Shown here piece after piece: positions 52,390-61,094 of a stretch of DNA of 64,000 nucleotides. Numbering within the stretch: the first letter of the stretch is position 1; every line of letters starts with the position of its first letter. The stretch lies in NCBI RefSeq assembly GCF_000014225.1, contig NC_008228.1:124001-188000 (forward strand). Reading direction: 5' to 3'. The position numbers were made by a program, and so were the translations under genes. The DNA is from Paraglaciecola sp. T6c. Lineage in GTDB: Bacteria; Pseudomonadota; Gammaproteobacteria; Enterobacterales; Alteromonadaceae. Below the pieces are notes generated by a model. The model was given only the letters and a program-made list of their open reading frames with translations. It was not told where the DNA came from and searched no databases.

Positions 52390-52705
52390 GCAGCTTTTTA
52401 CGTTAATCAAGGCTAAATTTTTAAGAAATAATCTGCGAAATCACGTTATAATAACCGGCACAGTGAAAATCAATTTTGTTCGAGCTTTCGTTTAGCGGGT
52501 GAACCTTTTGGTGGTGATGGGCTCATATTTCTTCTGTTGCGGAACAATAGCGAAACAATGGCGAAATTAACGCGAGTTAGCGTGAATGCGGTAAAATTGA
52601 TCACTAATTAATTGAAAAATAGACATATTCATACTTAAAACCAAGTGATATTTAAACTGTAAGTGTTTAAGACCTTAGGTTTTAGGGCAGATAATAGGAG
52701 TTAAA
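52390..52705. promoter_or_regulatory. Upstream region of ssb
   Basis: 316 bases without a gene. A TATAAT-like -10 (GTTATAATAACC) lies near 52446-52457, with no good -35; the ssb ribosome site AGGAG is at 52696-52700. No LexA consensus is seen. Confidence 0.4.
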
Positions 52706-53308
52706 ATGGCGAGCAAAGGCGTAAATAAAGTCATCTTGGTGGGCAACTTAGGGCAAGATCCTGAAGTACGTTATATGCCAAATGGTAATGCGGTAGCGAA
52801 CTTAAGCATCGCGACCAGTGAAAGCTGGAAAGACCAACAAGGGCAAATGCAAGAGCGCACCGAATGGCATCGCCTGACTATGTATCGCCGTTTAGCTGAA
52901 GTGGCTGGCGAATACTTGCGTAAAGGCTCACAAATTTACGTAGAAGGTAAATTGCAAACCCGTAAATGGCAAGATCAGCAAGGCCAAGACAAATACACTA
53001 CAGAAGTGATTGTCGACCAAATGCAAATGTTAGGTGGTAAAGGCGGCGGTCAATCTGAAGGCGGTTTCCAAGGGCAGCAGCGTCAACCTGCACAGCGTCC
53101 TGCACAAGGCGGTCAAAATGCTGGCGGCCAGCGCTCTGGCGGTCAAAATTCAGGTGGTTTTCAACAATCTCCTAACCAAGGTTACAACCAAGCACCTCAA
53201 GGTGGCCAAGGCAATCAAGGTTTCAACCAAGCCCCGCAAGGCGGCCAAAACAAGCCAGCACCTATGGCTGAACCCGACTTTGATTTCGACGATGATATTC
53301 CGTTTTAA
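52706..53308 (+). CDS. ssb: Single-stranded DNA-binding protein
   Basis: Tetrameric ssDNA-binding protein of 200 residues. The OB fold spans about 1-110 ([60 protein letters not shown]); residues about 112-185 are a Gly/Gln-rich flexible linker with repeated GGQN and QAPQGGQ units; the acidic tip [10 protein letters not shown] recruits partner proteins. AGGAG precedes the ATG. Conserved placement near uvrA supports the call. Confidence 0.97.
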   Translation: MASKGVNKVILVGNLGQDPEVRYMPNGNAVANLSIATSESWKDQQGQMQERTEWHRLTMYRRLAEVAGEYLRKGSQIYVEGKLQTRKWQDQQGQDKYTTEVIVDQMQMLGGKGGGQSEGGFQGQQRQPAQRPAQGGQNAGGQRSGGQNSGGFQQSPNQGYNQAPQGGQGNQGFNQAPQGGQNKPAPMAEPDFDFDDDIPF

Positions 53309-53900
53309 TTAATACCAAAGAGTGTTGATGTTAGTTATTTAAAGCCCTGTTCTTACAGGGCTTTTTTGTATCGGTTTGATTTTTCCCAAAATACGTTAGA
53401 ACGAAGATGGCAGTTTTACTGTGATTTCCCAGCGGTGGGCCAGCCGCTAAATGCTGATTTATACCCTGCCTACACGCGTTGCTCTTAGGCTTACTCATCT
53501 AGTGAGTTGGTGAGTAAAAATGATAGATAAAGACACTTATTTGTCTTCCCACAGCTTTAATTACGCAAAATCTGTTATCTCCAAACAGTCTTTCACTCAC
53601 TCTCTGACCCCCTGCTTCAGCACTGCATAAATCGATTTAAAGCGCGGTGTTATATACGAGCGAAGTATTGGCAAAGCCTATTGTAGGCTTTAATTCACTC
53701 TGGTCGGCTTTCACAGCAATGAAACTTGCTTTATATACTCATGCGCAAACCTCAGGTTTAAGTTTTTTATTCTGAGTTTGGACAGCAATACTTACAAAAA
53801 TAACAACATATCGTCGGTAAGCAGTAGAAATGCCCAACTTTTTTTGCCACATTACACGACGGTTATTAACAAAAAAACAACAATCAATCTGGATGGACAC
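53309..53900. other. Long intergenic region upstream of TonB receptor
   Basis: 592 bases. After the ssb terminator come a short hairpin AAAGCCTA-TTG-TAGGCTTT (53673-53691) without T-tract and a 13-base palindrome AAACCTCAGGTTT (53747-53759). A weak promoter (TTGGAC 53778-53783, 17-base spacer, TAACAA 53801-53806) may serve the receptor. No small gene is supported. Confidence 0.45.
53341..53368 (+). terminator. Intrinsic terminator after ssb
   Basis: AAAGCCCTG (53341-53349) pairs with CAGGGCTTT (53356-53364) around TTCTTA and runs into T residues. Confidence 0.88.
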
Positions 53901-56309
53901 ATGTTTAAACGAAACACACAAAAATTTCGCCTATGCGCAATAAGTGCTGCGGTGATGGGACTGATCAGTACAGGGGCGATGGCACAGCAAACAAGCGCTG
54001 CTCAAAACAAAGCTCAAGAAGAAGATGTAGAGCAAATCATTGTCACGGCGACAAAGCGCGCAGAGTCAATCGGCGATATTCCATTTTCAATCAATGCGCA
54101 AACCCAGAAGGACTTTGAACGAAGTGGTGCTAGTAATTTAGAAGATATTGCTCGCAACGTCGCGAGTGTGGCAATTCAAAATCTTGGCCCCGGACAAAGC
54201 CAAGTATCCATGCGCGGTGTATCTGCAGGGCAAATCGTACGTGACCAGCCGGGCGTGAAAGAGCAGGTGGGCGTTTATTTGGATGAAAGTGTTATTTCTC
54301 TATCGTTATTTACCCCTGACTTAGACTTATTTGATTTAAATCGTATAGAGACGCTGCGCGGCCCGCAAGGTACGCTATTTGGCTCAGGCTCAATAGGTGG
54401 AACGTTACGCTATATTACTAATCAACCTGAACTAGACACGTTCGAGGGTAAATTTGAAGCGAACCTGAATTCAGTATCAGACGGTGGCACCGGCGGCAAT
54501 GTGAAAGGTATGGTAAACCTGCCTATCTCAGATTCTGTCGCTATGCGCGCGGTGGTTTATCGCACTGAATATGCGGGTTTTATTGACGCATACGGTCCTG
54601 ATGATGCGTTTAAAGAAGATGTTAACGACGGAGACAGAACCGGTGGTCGAGTGGCGTTTGTTATCAGCCCAAATGACAAACTCACTATTACCCCGCGGAT
54701 CATATTTCAAGAGCTCGAAATAAATGGCTTTAATAGACAAGACGCGTTCAATATTTTCGCCAACCCTTACACCACAACGTGGCCAGCGAAACAATTAAAA
54801 GATAGAGAGCAGTTCTTACTATTAGAAGAAGGCTTTTCTGACGATACGCTGATAGCTGATTTGACCGCAGAGTATCAAGCTGAGATTGCTGACTTTACCT
54901 TTGTCTACAGCTACACAGACCGAGATATTCTGGTGAGCCGAGATGCGAGCGCACTGTCTGGCTCAGTGAGTGTTGATTTAGGTTTCCCTGATGCGGCCGT
55001 CACGCTGCCATCGAACCTACTCGATCGTACAGAAGTGGAGCAAGACACGTTCGAGCTGCGCGCAGCATCAAACGATGACGGCGCGTTAGATTGGATAGTC
55101 GGCGCGTTTTATTCTTCAACTGACCGAACGTACAAACAAACACTACCCACACCTGGATACGATAGCTTTACCGATGCGACCTTAGGTGCAGGTACTTCAG
55201 CGGCGGTAGCCAATGGGTTTGATGTCGATTCTCCTTACAACGCTTTCTTGCCTTACGATCTGACACAGTTAGCTATTTTCGGTGAAGTTAATTATCAAGT
55301 GAACGACGATCTTAAAGTGACTGCAGGTTCGCGTTTTTATGATTACGAAGAAGAGCGTCAGTTTATTTCAGGCGGCTTGTTCGCCAATGGTGACAATCAA
55401 ACCGATGCAACTGAATCTGATGGCTTTACGTCACGTATTCTTGGTCAATATCGCTTGAACGATAACGTGAACATTAACGCGCAGATTTCTGAAGGGTTTA
55501 GGTTAGGTGGGGTAAACGATCCATTGAACAGAAGCTTGTGTTCTGATCAGGATGAGGCGATTTTTGGTTCATTCCAAGATTATGAAGATGAGCAGTTAAC
55601 CAACTATGAGTTAGGCTTCAAATCTTCTGGCCGCGGCTGGAGCGCAAACGTGTCAGCGTTTTACAATGATATCGAAGACTTACAGGTGACGTTAGATGCA
55701 GGCTCTTGTTCTTCTCGAGTGTCGTTTAATGTGCCTGATGCCCACACGCAAGGCCTTGAATTTGAGCTTACACGCCAGTTCACAGATCAATTATTCTTCT
55801 CTCTTAGCGGTAGCATTATAGAAGCAGAATTTGACTCAACCGTGGTTGATGGCTCTGGTGCGGTACTCGGTGGGGTAGAAGATGGCAACCGGTTGGCGTC
55901 AGTGCCTGAAGAAAGTTTCTCGATTTCGTTTACTTACGATCTCGCTTCGCCTTTGTTCTCTTCAAATAGCACTTATTTCCAAGGCTCATACCAGTACGTT
56001 GGTGATCGAATCACTCAACCTAGCGACCAAGTCGCTGGTGCGGGCACGTTTGTTTCTGGTTTGGCCTTTGGTGGAGCAACGGGTCAGGAAACCACCGAAT
56101 TAGATTTGGTGCTTGATGCCTACGGCACCATGAATCTTAGCTTTGGTTTAGCCTATGATGATTACGAAATTTTGTTGTATGCCAATAATGTGTTTGATGA
56201 AAATGCGTTGTTGTCATTGGACAGAGAGCGTGGAGGTCGGGCTCGACTCGGTTTTACGACCAACCAACCTAGAACAATTGGTGCTACATTCCGTTACTTC
56301 TTTGAGTAA
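53901..56309 (+). CDS. TonB-dependent receptor
   Basis: Outer-membrane receptor of 802 residues. An upstream in-frame start at 53778 is ignored; the ATG at 53901 gives a signal peptide (hydrophobic core about 12-25, ending AMA before QQTSAAQ). Then comes VEQIIVTATKRAESIGDIPF (TonB-box region), the plug with LEDIARNVASVAIQNLGPGQ, VSMRGVSAG and IETLRGPQGTLFGSGSIGGT, and a barrel ending TFRYFFE. The final aromatic residues are followed by Glu, a slightly atypical end. It belongs to the siderophore/hydrophobic-compound type more than the carbohydrate type. The ligand is unknown. It is convergent with the photolyase operon. Confidence 0.92.
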   Translation: MFKRNTQKFRLCAISAAVMGLISTGAMAQQTSAAQNKAQEEDVEQIIVTATKRAESIGDIPFSINAQTQKDFERSGASNLEDIARNVASVAIQNLGPGQSQVSMRGVSAGQIVRDQPGVKEQVGVYLDESVISLSLFTPDLDLFDLNRIETLRGPQGTLFGSGSIGGTLRYITNQPELDTFEGKFEANLNSVSDGGTGGNVKGMVNLPISDSVAMRAVVYRTEYAGFIDAYGPDDAFKEDVNDGDRTGGRVAFVISPNDKLTITPRIIFQELEINGFNRQDAFNIFANPYTTTWPAKQLKDREQFLLLEEGFSDDTLIADLTAEYQAEIADFTFVYSYTDRDILVSRDASALSGSVSVDLGFPDAAVTLPSNLLDRTEVEQDTFELRAASNDDGALDWIVGAFYSSTDRTYKQTLPTPGYDSFTDATLGAGTSAAVANGFDVDSPYNAFLPYDLTQLAIFGEVNYQVNDDLKVTAGSRFYDYEEERQFISGGLFANGDNQTDATESDGFTSRILGQYRLNDNVNINAQISEGFRLGGVNDPLNRSLCSDQDEAIFGSFQDYEDEQLTNYELGFKSSGRGWSANVSAFYNDIEDLQVTLDAGSCSSRVSFNVPDAHTQGLEFELTRQFTDQLFFSLSGSIIEAEFDSTVVDGSGAVLGGVEDGNRLASVPEESFSISFTYDLASPLFSSNSTYFQGSYQYVGDRITQPSDQVAGAGTFVSGLAFGGATGQETTELDLVLDAYGTMNLSFGLAYDDYEILLYANNVFDENALLSLDRERGGRARLGFTTNQPRTIGATFRYFFE

Positions 56310-56341
56310 TATTTGTTAGTTATATACTCAAAAAATAATCA

Positions 56342-56371
56342 GCAGCTAAACATCAATCGACGTTTAGCTGC
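56342..56371 (+). terminator. Terminator-like hairpin after TonB receptor
   Basis: GCAGCTAAAC (56342-56351) pairs with GTTTAGCTGC (56362-56371), a perfect 10-base stem with a 10-base loop, 33 bases after the stop. No T-tract follows. Confidence 0.55.
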
Positions 56372-56519
56372 GCATTCTCCTCTCTATTTCCTGTGAAATA
56401 TCAAATCGACATGCTTTGTTTCATGTTAGTTGCGTTAAGCTTGGCTAAACGAGACAGAAAAAGGCGACCTTGTTGAACGAGAACACCCGCGTCAACGGCG
56501 TTATTAACGGCTACATGTC

Positions 56520-56669
56520 ATGAACAAAACACAGCTACCCAGCAAAATATGCCCCGTTTGCCAACGGCCCTTTTCATGGCGAAAAAAGTGGCAAAAAGAC
56601 TGGGAGCATGTCAAATACTGCTCGAAGCGATGCGCGGGGAATAGAAAGTCTCTCGACGATAAAAGGTAG
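56520..56669 (+). CDS. DUF2256 domain microprotein
   Basis: A 49-residue protein with two zinc-knuckle pairs: [19 protein letters not shown] carries CPVC near residue 11, and YCSKRC carries the second pair near residue 34. This exact layout (K-x-CPVC-x-RPF-x-WRKKW-x5-W-x3-KYCSxRC) is the DUF2256 family, small cysteine- and tryptophan-rich proteins of unknown role, often found near cryptochrome/photolyase genes. The ATG at 56520 lacks a strong ribosome site. It faces the cryptochrome operon, its stop 42 bases from the end of the cryptochrome gene. Confidence 0.88.
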   Translation: MNKTQLPSKICPVCQRPFSWRKKWQKDWEHVKYCSKRCAGNRKSLDDKR

Positions 56670-56711
56670 TTATCGTAGGTTTGCTCAAATTGTATTTTTA
56701 TCGCCGAAGGT

Positions 56712-58199
56712 TCAGATTCTTCTAGGACGATTTACCAGGGTGTGTTGCTTGAGAATGCGCTTAGTTTCTTGTTGAACGTCATCGCGTTTTTGAAACGTCC
56801 ACAAAGTATCCCTTGCTCGCTTACCGGTTTGTTCAAGATCAATCATTGGGTGCGGGTATGTTCGTCCTAATTCCACTTCATATATTTGACATTCCATGGG
56901 GGTAAGTAGCCATGGCGTGTGAATGAGAGCATCCGGCAGGTCAGAAATTTCAGGTATAAAGCGGCGGATGAACTGCCCTTGAGGATCCTTGTCTTGTGAT
57001 TGTTTGACCGGGTTGTACAAGCGGATAAGGTTGGTCCCCGTTACTGACGCTTGCATTTGAAATTGCGGATAATGTATCCCTGGTTCAAAGTCTAAAAAGA
57101 GCTGAGCTAAATGAATGGCTCCTTCTCGCCAATCAATATTTAAGTGGTGACACAAAAAGCTCACTAACATGGCTCGCATGCGGAAATTAAGGTAACCCGT
57201 TTGATGCAGACAGCGTATCGAAGCGTCCACGATGGGGATGCCCGTTTGACCTGTTTTCCATGCCTGTAAGTTAGCGTCTTTTTGTTCACCTTGCTCATAT
57301 TCGTAAGCAAGGTAGGCTTTGTTGACAGGGCGAAACTCCATGTCTGATTCACTTTCAAATTTCTGAATAAAATGGCAATGCCAGTGCAGGCGAGACCGAA
57401 AGGCGTTGATAGCCCTTTGCCACCCATCTTTGTGCTTTTTAGATGCAGTTGATTGATAAACTTGGCGAGTACTTATGTTTCCCCAAGCCAAATAGGGAGA
57501 AAGCCTAGAGCAGGCTGTTCTACTTTTTATCGGGCTAGAAACTGAATAGGCGTACGCCTTTCCGCGCTCTTTTAGAAAATGATGCAAGGTGTACCAAGCG
57601 CGTTTTTCACCCCCAAGCTGAAACGCAGGACGTTGAGTTTTGTACTCTTGTGGCAATGCTTCGCTTTCATCTAGCGTCATCAAGGTGGCAAAGGTTAGCC
57701 AATTGACTTCATGTAGAGGCGTATCTGCACATTGTGCATTCATATGCTTATCCCAATTTTGCTCCCAGTCACGTCGGTGAGTAGCACCACGGATAACGCC
57801 GCCATGATTGTATTCGTGCCAGCTTATGCCTTCAGCATCTAACATGCGCGCGATAGCTTTATCCCGTTTGTAAGTGCAGGCAAGACCGATTTCTTGATGG
57901 CTGTACACGCCAGCAATATGAAAACGTTGCATAAGTTGAGCAAACACGCTGTGGGCTTCTTCGAACAATACAATGATGCGAGCATTGTAATCGGCGAGTT
58001 GGCTGTTTAGGTCGACTATGGATTGCCACACAAACCGCCAATGACGTACATCGTAATGCGGATCTGCTATAACTGAGGGCTCAAATAAGTACATCATGAC
58101 CACCGGCAGCGGTTGCTGGGCGGCAGCGAATAAGGCTTGATGATCTCTCAAACGCAAGTCTCGCTTCAACCACACCACATTGATATGCTCTTTATCCAA
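56712..58199 (-). CDS. Divergent cryptochrome/photolyase family protein
   Basis: FAD-binding protein of 495 residues. The N-terminal photolyase alpha/beta domain begins INVVWLKRDLRLRDHQALFA; the C-terminal FAD domain has SRLSPYLAWGNISTRQVY, TGIPIVDASIRCLHQTGYLN, LNIDWREGAIHLAQ and LYNPVKQSQDKDPQGQF. Aligning FEPGIHYPQFQMQAS with the E. coli photolyase segment containing NNGGWQWAAS, the FAD-facing Asn378 becomes His, the proximal electron-transfer Trp382 becomes Phe and the lesion-contacting Trp384 becomes Met, while Trp359 (in IDWREG) is kept. CPD repair by the usual mechanism is therefore doubtful; a photoreceptor or unusual repair role is possible. It overlaps the CRY-DASH gene by 8 bases. 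Confidence 0.88.
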   Translation of the reverse strand: MDKEHINVVWLKRDLRLRDHQALFAAAQQPLPVVMMYLFEPSVIADPHYDVRHWRFVWQSIVDLNSQLADYNARIIVLFEEAHSVFAQLMQRFHIAGVYSHQEIGLACTYKRDKAIARMLDAEGISWHEYNHGGVIRGATHRRDWEQNWDKHMNAQCADTPLHEVNWLTFATLMTLDESEALPQEYKTQRPAFQLGGEKRAWYTLHHFLKERGKAYAYSVSSPIKSRTACSRLSPYLAWGNISTRQVYQSTASKKHKDGWQRAINAFRSRLHWHCHFIQKFESESDMEFRPVNKAYLAYEYEQGEQKDANLQAWKTGQTGIPIVDASIRCLHQTGYLNFRMRAMLVSFLCHHLNIDWREGAIHLAQLFLDFEPGIHYPQFQMQASVTGTNLIRLYNPVKQSQDKDPQGQFIRRFIPEISDLPDALIHTPWLLTPMECQIYEVELGRTYPHPMIDLEQTGKRARDTLWTFQKRDDVQQETKRILKQHTLVNRPRRI

Positions 58200-59529
58200 G
58201 AGGCCAGTCTGCCGCGTCTGTTTGGTCTATACCGCTAACGTATGTATCCCCAGCCCATTGGCGCACAAATTCCCCGTTCGGATCATATTGTTGCGCCTGC
58301 TTGGCTAAATCGAATCGTCTATGTCCTCTAGGGTCTACGCCTACACCTGAAAGGTACTGCCAGTTCCCCCAGTTTGATGCCACATCAAAGTCGACAAGTT
58401 GTTGTTCAAAGTAAGCTGCCCCGAAGCGCCAATCAACACCGAGCTCATTTACCAAGCAACTAGCGACTAACTGGCGTCCTCGATTTGACATGTAGCCAGT
58501 ATGATTTAATTGCTTCATACAGGCATTCACGATGGGATAAGGCGTTTCACCTTGGCACCACATTGCGAACCGTAAAGCGACGAAGGTGGTTAAAGGACGA
58601 GTGTCTTGCGTCCCAGAAAACTGAAATAGTTTTGATTGGTATTTAAACAGGTGCCATTGAAAGTACTCTCGCCATAGCAGCTCAAAGTAAAGCCAATAGG
58701 TTGAGTCATTTTTTTCATATTCTGATTCGTAGCGCCTCAGCTCAGTGAATACTTGCCTAACAGAAAGGCACCCATTGGCGAGCCAAGGGGATAGCTTGCT
58801 GGAATAGTCCCACCCATCCAAACCGTTACGTGTTTGTTTATAATTTTTAATGTTGTGGCTGGTAAAAAGAGTGTACTCAAGTTGCGCTAAAGCAGCGTCC
58901 TCACCTCCTGTGAAGGCAAGCCCAATTGCTTTTTTCGGTGGGTTTACGTTCTTAGATGATAACCAAGCTAAATCGGGAGCGGGTGGCAGAGCTGTCGGGG
59001 CTGGCAAAGCAACTGCTACTTGCAGATCCTCGACGCGTTTCCTAAAGGGAGTGAAGCTTGCGGGCAAGTATTCTATTTCAAACGGTAGCGTAGCAGGTTG
59101 AAATAAGCTGTGACCGTTTTCCTGAATAAAGAGTGTATTAGGGTTACCTTGTTTTACTCTTTGCCACTGCTGGCGCTCATACACACCAGGGTGCATACCT
59201 GAGGCGACTATATCTGGAGTATAACTACCAATAAGGGCGTCAAGTACCTCTAAGGTTTCTCCCTCAAGTACGAACAGCTGTTGGCCTTGCTCCTGCAAAT
59301 GACGCTGTAATTCAGACAGACTCTGTTGCAGGAACGCCCAACGTTTATCGCCCATATGCGCCGACTGAAAATGGCTACTCTTGAACCATCGTGGGTCGAT
59401 TATAAATACACATAATAGCTCATCGACTTGTTCACTAAGCGCAACAAGCGCAGGGTTATCATGTAAACGCAGATCATGACGAAACCAAAAAATGCCTCGT
59501 TTTGGGAGGGCTGAAGATAGCTTTTTCAA
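58192..59529 (-). CDS. Cryptochrome DASH
   Basis: Blue-light flavoprotein of 445 residues. CRY-DASH proteins repair cyclobutane dimers in single-stranded DNA and may act as photoreceptors. The N-terminus GIFWFRHDLRLHDNPAL matches the photolyase domain; the FAD domain has GWDYSSKLSPWLANGCLSVR, YWLYFELLWREYFQWHL, TGYMSNRGRQLVASCLVNEL and VDFDVASNWGNWQYLSGVGV, the last with the DASH-type Trp-to-Tyr change while keeping the proximal Trp. DPRGHRRFD is also typical. It is the first gene of a two-gene leftward operon. Confidence 0.93.
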   Translation of the reverse strand: MKKLSSALPKRGIFWFRHDLRLHDNPALVALSEQVDELLCVFIIDPRWFKSSHFQSAHMGDKRWAFLQQSLSELQRHLQEQGQQLFVLEGETLEVLDALIGSYTPDIVASGMHPGVYERQQWQRVKQGNPNTLFIQENGHSLFQPATLPFEIEYLPASFTPFRKRVEDLQVAVALPAPTALPPAPDLAWLSSKNVNPPKKAIGLAFTGGEDAALAQLEYTLFTSHNIKNYKQTRNGLDGWDYSSKLSPWLANGCLSVRQVFTELRRYESEYEKNDSTYWLYFELLWREYFQWHLFKYQSKLFQFSGTQDTRPLTTFVALRFAMWCQGETPYPIVNACMKQLNHTGYMSNRGRQLVASCLVNELGVDWRFGAAYFEQQLVDFDVASNWGNWQYLSGVGVDPRGHRRFDLAKQAQQYDPNGEFVRQWAGDTYVSGIDQTDAADWPLG

Positions 59530-59624
59530 AAATAAACACCCGTCATCTTAGCGTCAGTCAATAGCAATAAATACGTGTGCTTAAACAGATGAGATCAGCT
59601 TAGAAGAAGGATGTGCAGAATAGG

Positions 59625-59647
59625 CCGCCCGTATTAGTACCGGGCGG
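59625..59647. terminator. GC-rich hairpin after aldehyde dehydrogenase gene
   Basis: CCGCCCG (59625-59631) pairs with CGGGCGG (59641-59647). It lies 25 bases beyond the end of the leftward aldehyde dehydrogenase gene and upstream of the CRY-DASH gene. No T-tract is present on the leftward strand. Confidence 0.5.
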
Positions 59648-59671
59648 GGAGGCACTATTACTGAATAAAAA

Positions 59672-61084
59672 CTAAAACGTTTGCTTGGCCATATTAATTA
59701 CATGCACTTGGGTGTACTCCAATAAGCCTTCTTGGGCGAATTCAACGCCGATACCAGACTCTTTTGCGCCGCCAAAGGGAACGGTTGGGCCAAAGTTGAG
59801 GTGTTGGTTTATCCATGTGGTTCCACATTCTAAGCGTTTGGCGACGTCATACGCTTTATCCAAATCATTCGACCACACCGAGCCACCTAGGCCAAACACT
59901 GAGTTGTTTGCACGTTCAACAGCCTCATCTATGTTTTTGTATTTAATCACCGGCAAAATAGGGCCGAATGGTTCTTCATCTACTACTTTGCAGCCATCGG
60001 TTACATCACGCACTATGGTTGGGCGCATAAAGAAGCCCGGGCCGTCGAGCACTTCGCCGCCTGCGGCGATAACGCCGTTTTCTTTTGCATCTGTTAGGTA
60101 CTCTTGTACTTTGATAAATTGCGCTTTGTTTTGAATCGGACCAAAGGTAACGCCTTCATGTAGCCCATTGCCCACAGTGGCATTGTTCGCCAGTTCACTG
60201 AGCTCGCTTACGAGGTCGTCGTAAATATCTTCATGCACATATAAGCGTTTAAGGGCAATACACACCTGACCGCAGTTCATAAACGCGGTACCAAAAATAG
60301 CAGGGGCAATTTTCTTCGGATCAACATCGGGTAGTACTATGCCTGCGTCGTTACCACCAAGCTCTAACGTCAATCGCTTAAGCGTTGTCGATGCTGCTGA
60401 CATGATCTTTTTGCCCGTAGGCGTTGAACCGGTAAATGCCACTTTCGCTACATCAGGATGGGTGCTAAGTATATGCCCCAAGTCATTGTTGTCAGTAATG
60501 ATATTCACCACGCCTTTAGGGAATATCTGCTGGCATATTTCAGACAATTTAAGTACGCACAAAGGTGTGGTAGCAGGTGGTTTCAATATAAACGTATTGC
60601 CAGCCAGCACTGCTGGCGCCAACTTAAAGCTGCCTATCATCAAGGGGAAATTCCAAGGGACCACACCTGCGATCACGCCAAGTGGTTTGCGATGTAGTTC
60701 TATTTTGGCGGTTTCATCATCTTGATAGGTTTCAATGGGTAATTCACTTTGAGCAAAATAACGAATAAAGGCACAACTGAAACCCACTTCAGCAATAGAT
60801 TCGGCCAATGGTTTGCCTTGTTCTTGAGTGAGTAGCTCGGCGAAAACATTGGTTTGCTCTTCTAAAGTATCCGCTAATTTGTTAAGGCAGTCTCTGCGGG
60901 TTTGCATATCAACGGTTTGCCACTGAGGGAACGCTGCTTTCGCTGCGCCAATGGCTTGCTCGAACTGACTTTCATCAGCGCAGGTTATGCGTTGAAATAC
61001 TTCTTCTGTGGCTGGATTAACGATATCTAACGGGCGATTACCTTGTACTAGCTCGCCGTTTATTAGCATTGAAAATGATTGCAT
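59672..61084 (-). CDS. NAD(P)-dependent aldehyde dehydrogenase
   Basis: Cytoplasmic aldehyde dehydrogenase of 470 residues oxidising an aldehyde to its acid. Visible: GVIAGVVPWNFPLMIGSFKL (coenzyme fold), FTGSTPTGKKIM, catalytic-Glu motif LELGGNDAGIVL, catalytic Cys in FMNCGQVCIALKRLYV, DEEPFGPILPVIKY and PFGGAKESGIG. Size and motifs resemble succinate-semialdehyde or broad-range ALDHs, but the substrate cannot be set from sequence. It starts 10 bases after the acyl-CoA synthetase gene, so the two are one transcript. Confidence 0.92.
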   Translation of the reverse strand: MQSFSMLINGELVQGNRPLDIVNPATEEVFQRITCADESQFEQAIGAAKAAFPQWQTVDMQTRRDCLNKLADTLEEQTNVFAELLTQEQGKPLAESIAEVGFSCAFIRYFAQSELPIETYQDDETAKIELHRKPLGVIAGVVPWNFPLMIGSFKLAPAVLAGNTFILKPPATTPLCVLKLSEICQQIFPKGVVNIITDNNDLGHILSTHPDVAKVAFTGSTPTGKKIMSAASTTLKRLTLELGGNDAGIVLPDVDPKKIAPAIFGTAFMNCGQVCIALKRLYVHEDIYDDLVSELSELANNATVGNGLHEGVTFGPIQNKAQFIKVQEYLTDAKENGVIAAGGEVLDGPGFFMRPTIVRDVTDGCKVVDEEPFGPILPVIKYKNIDEAVERANNSVFGLGGSVWSNDLDKAYDVAKRLECGTTWINQHLNFGPTVPFGGAKESGIGVEFAQEGLLEYTQVHVINMAKQTF

Positions 61085-61094
61085 GTCCTATCCT

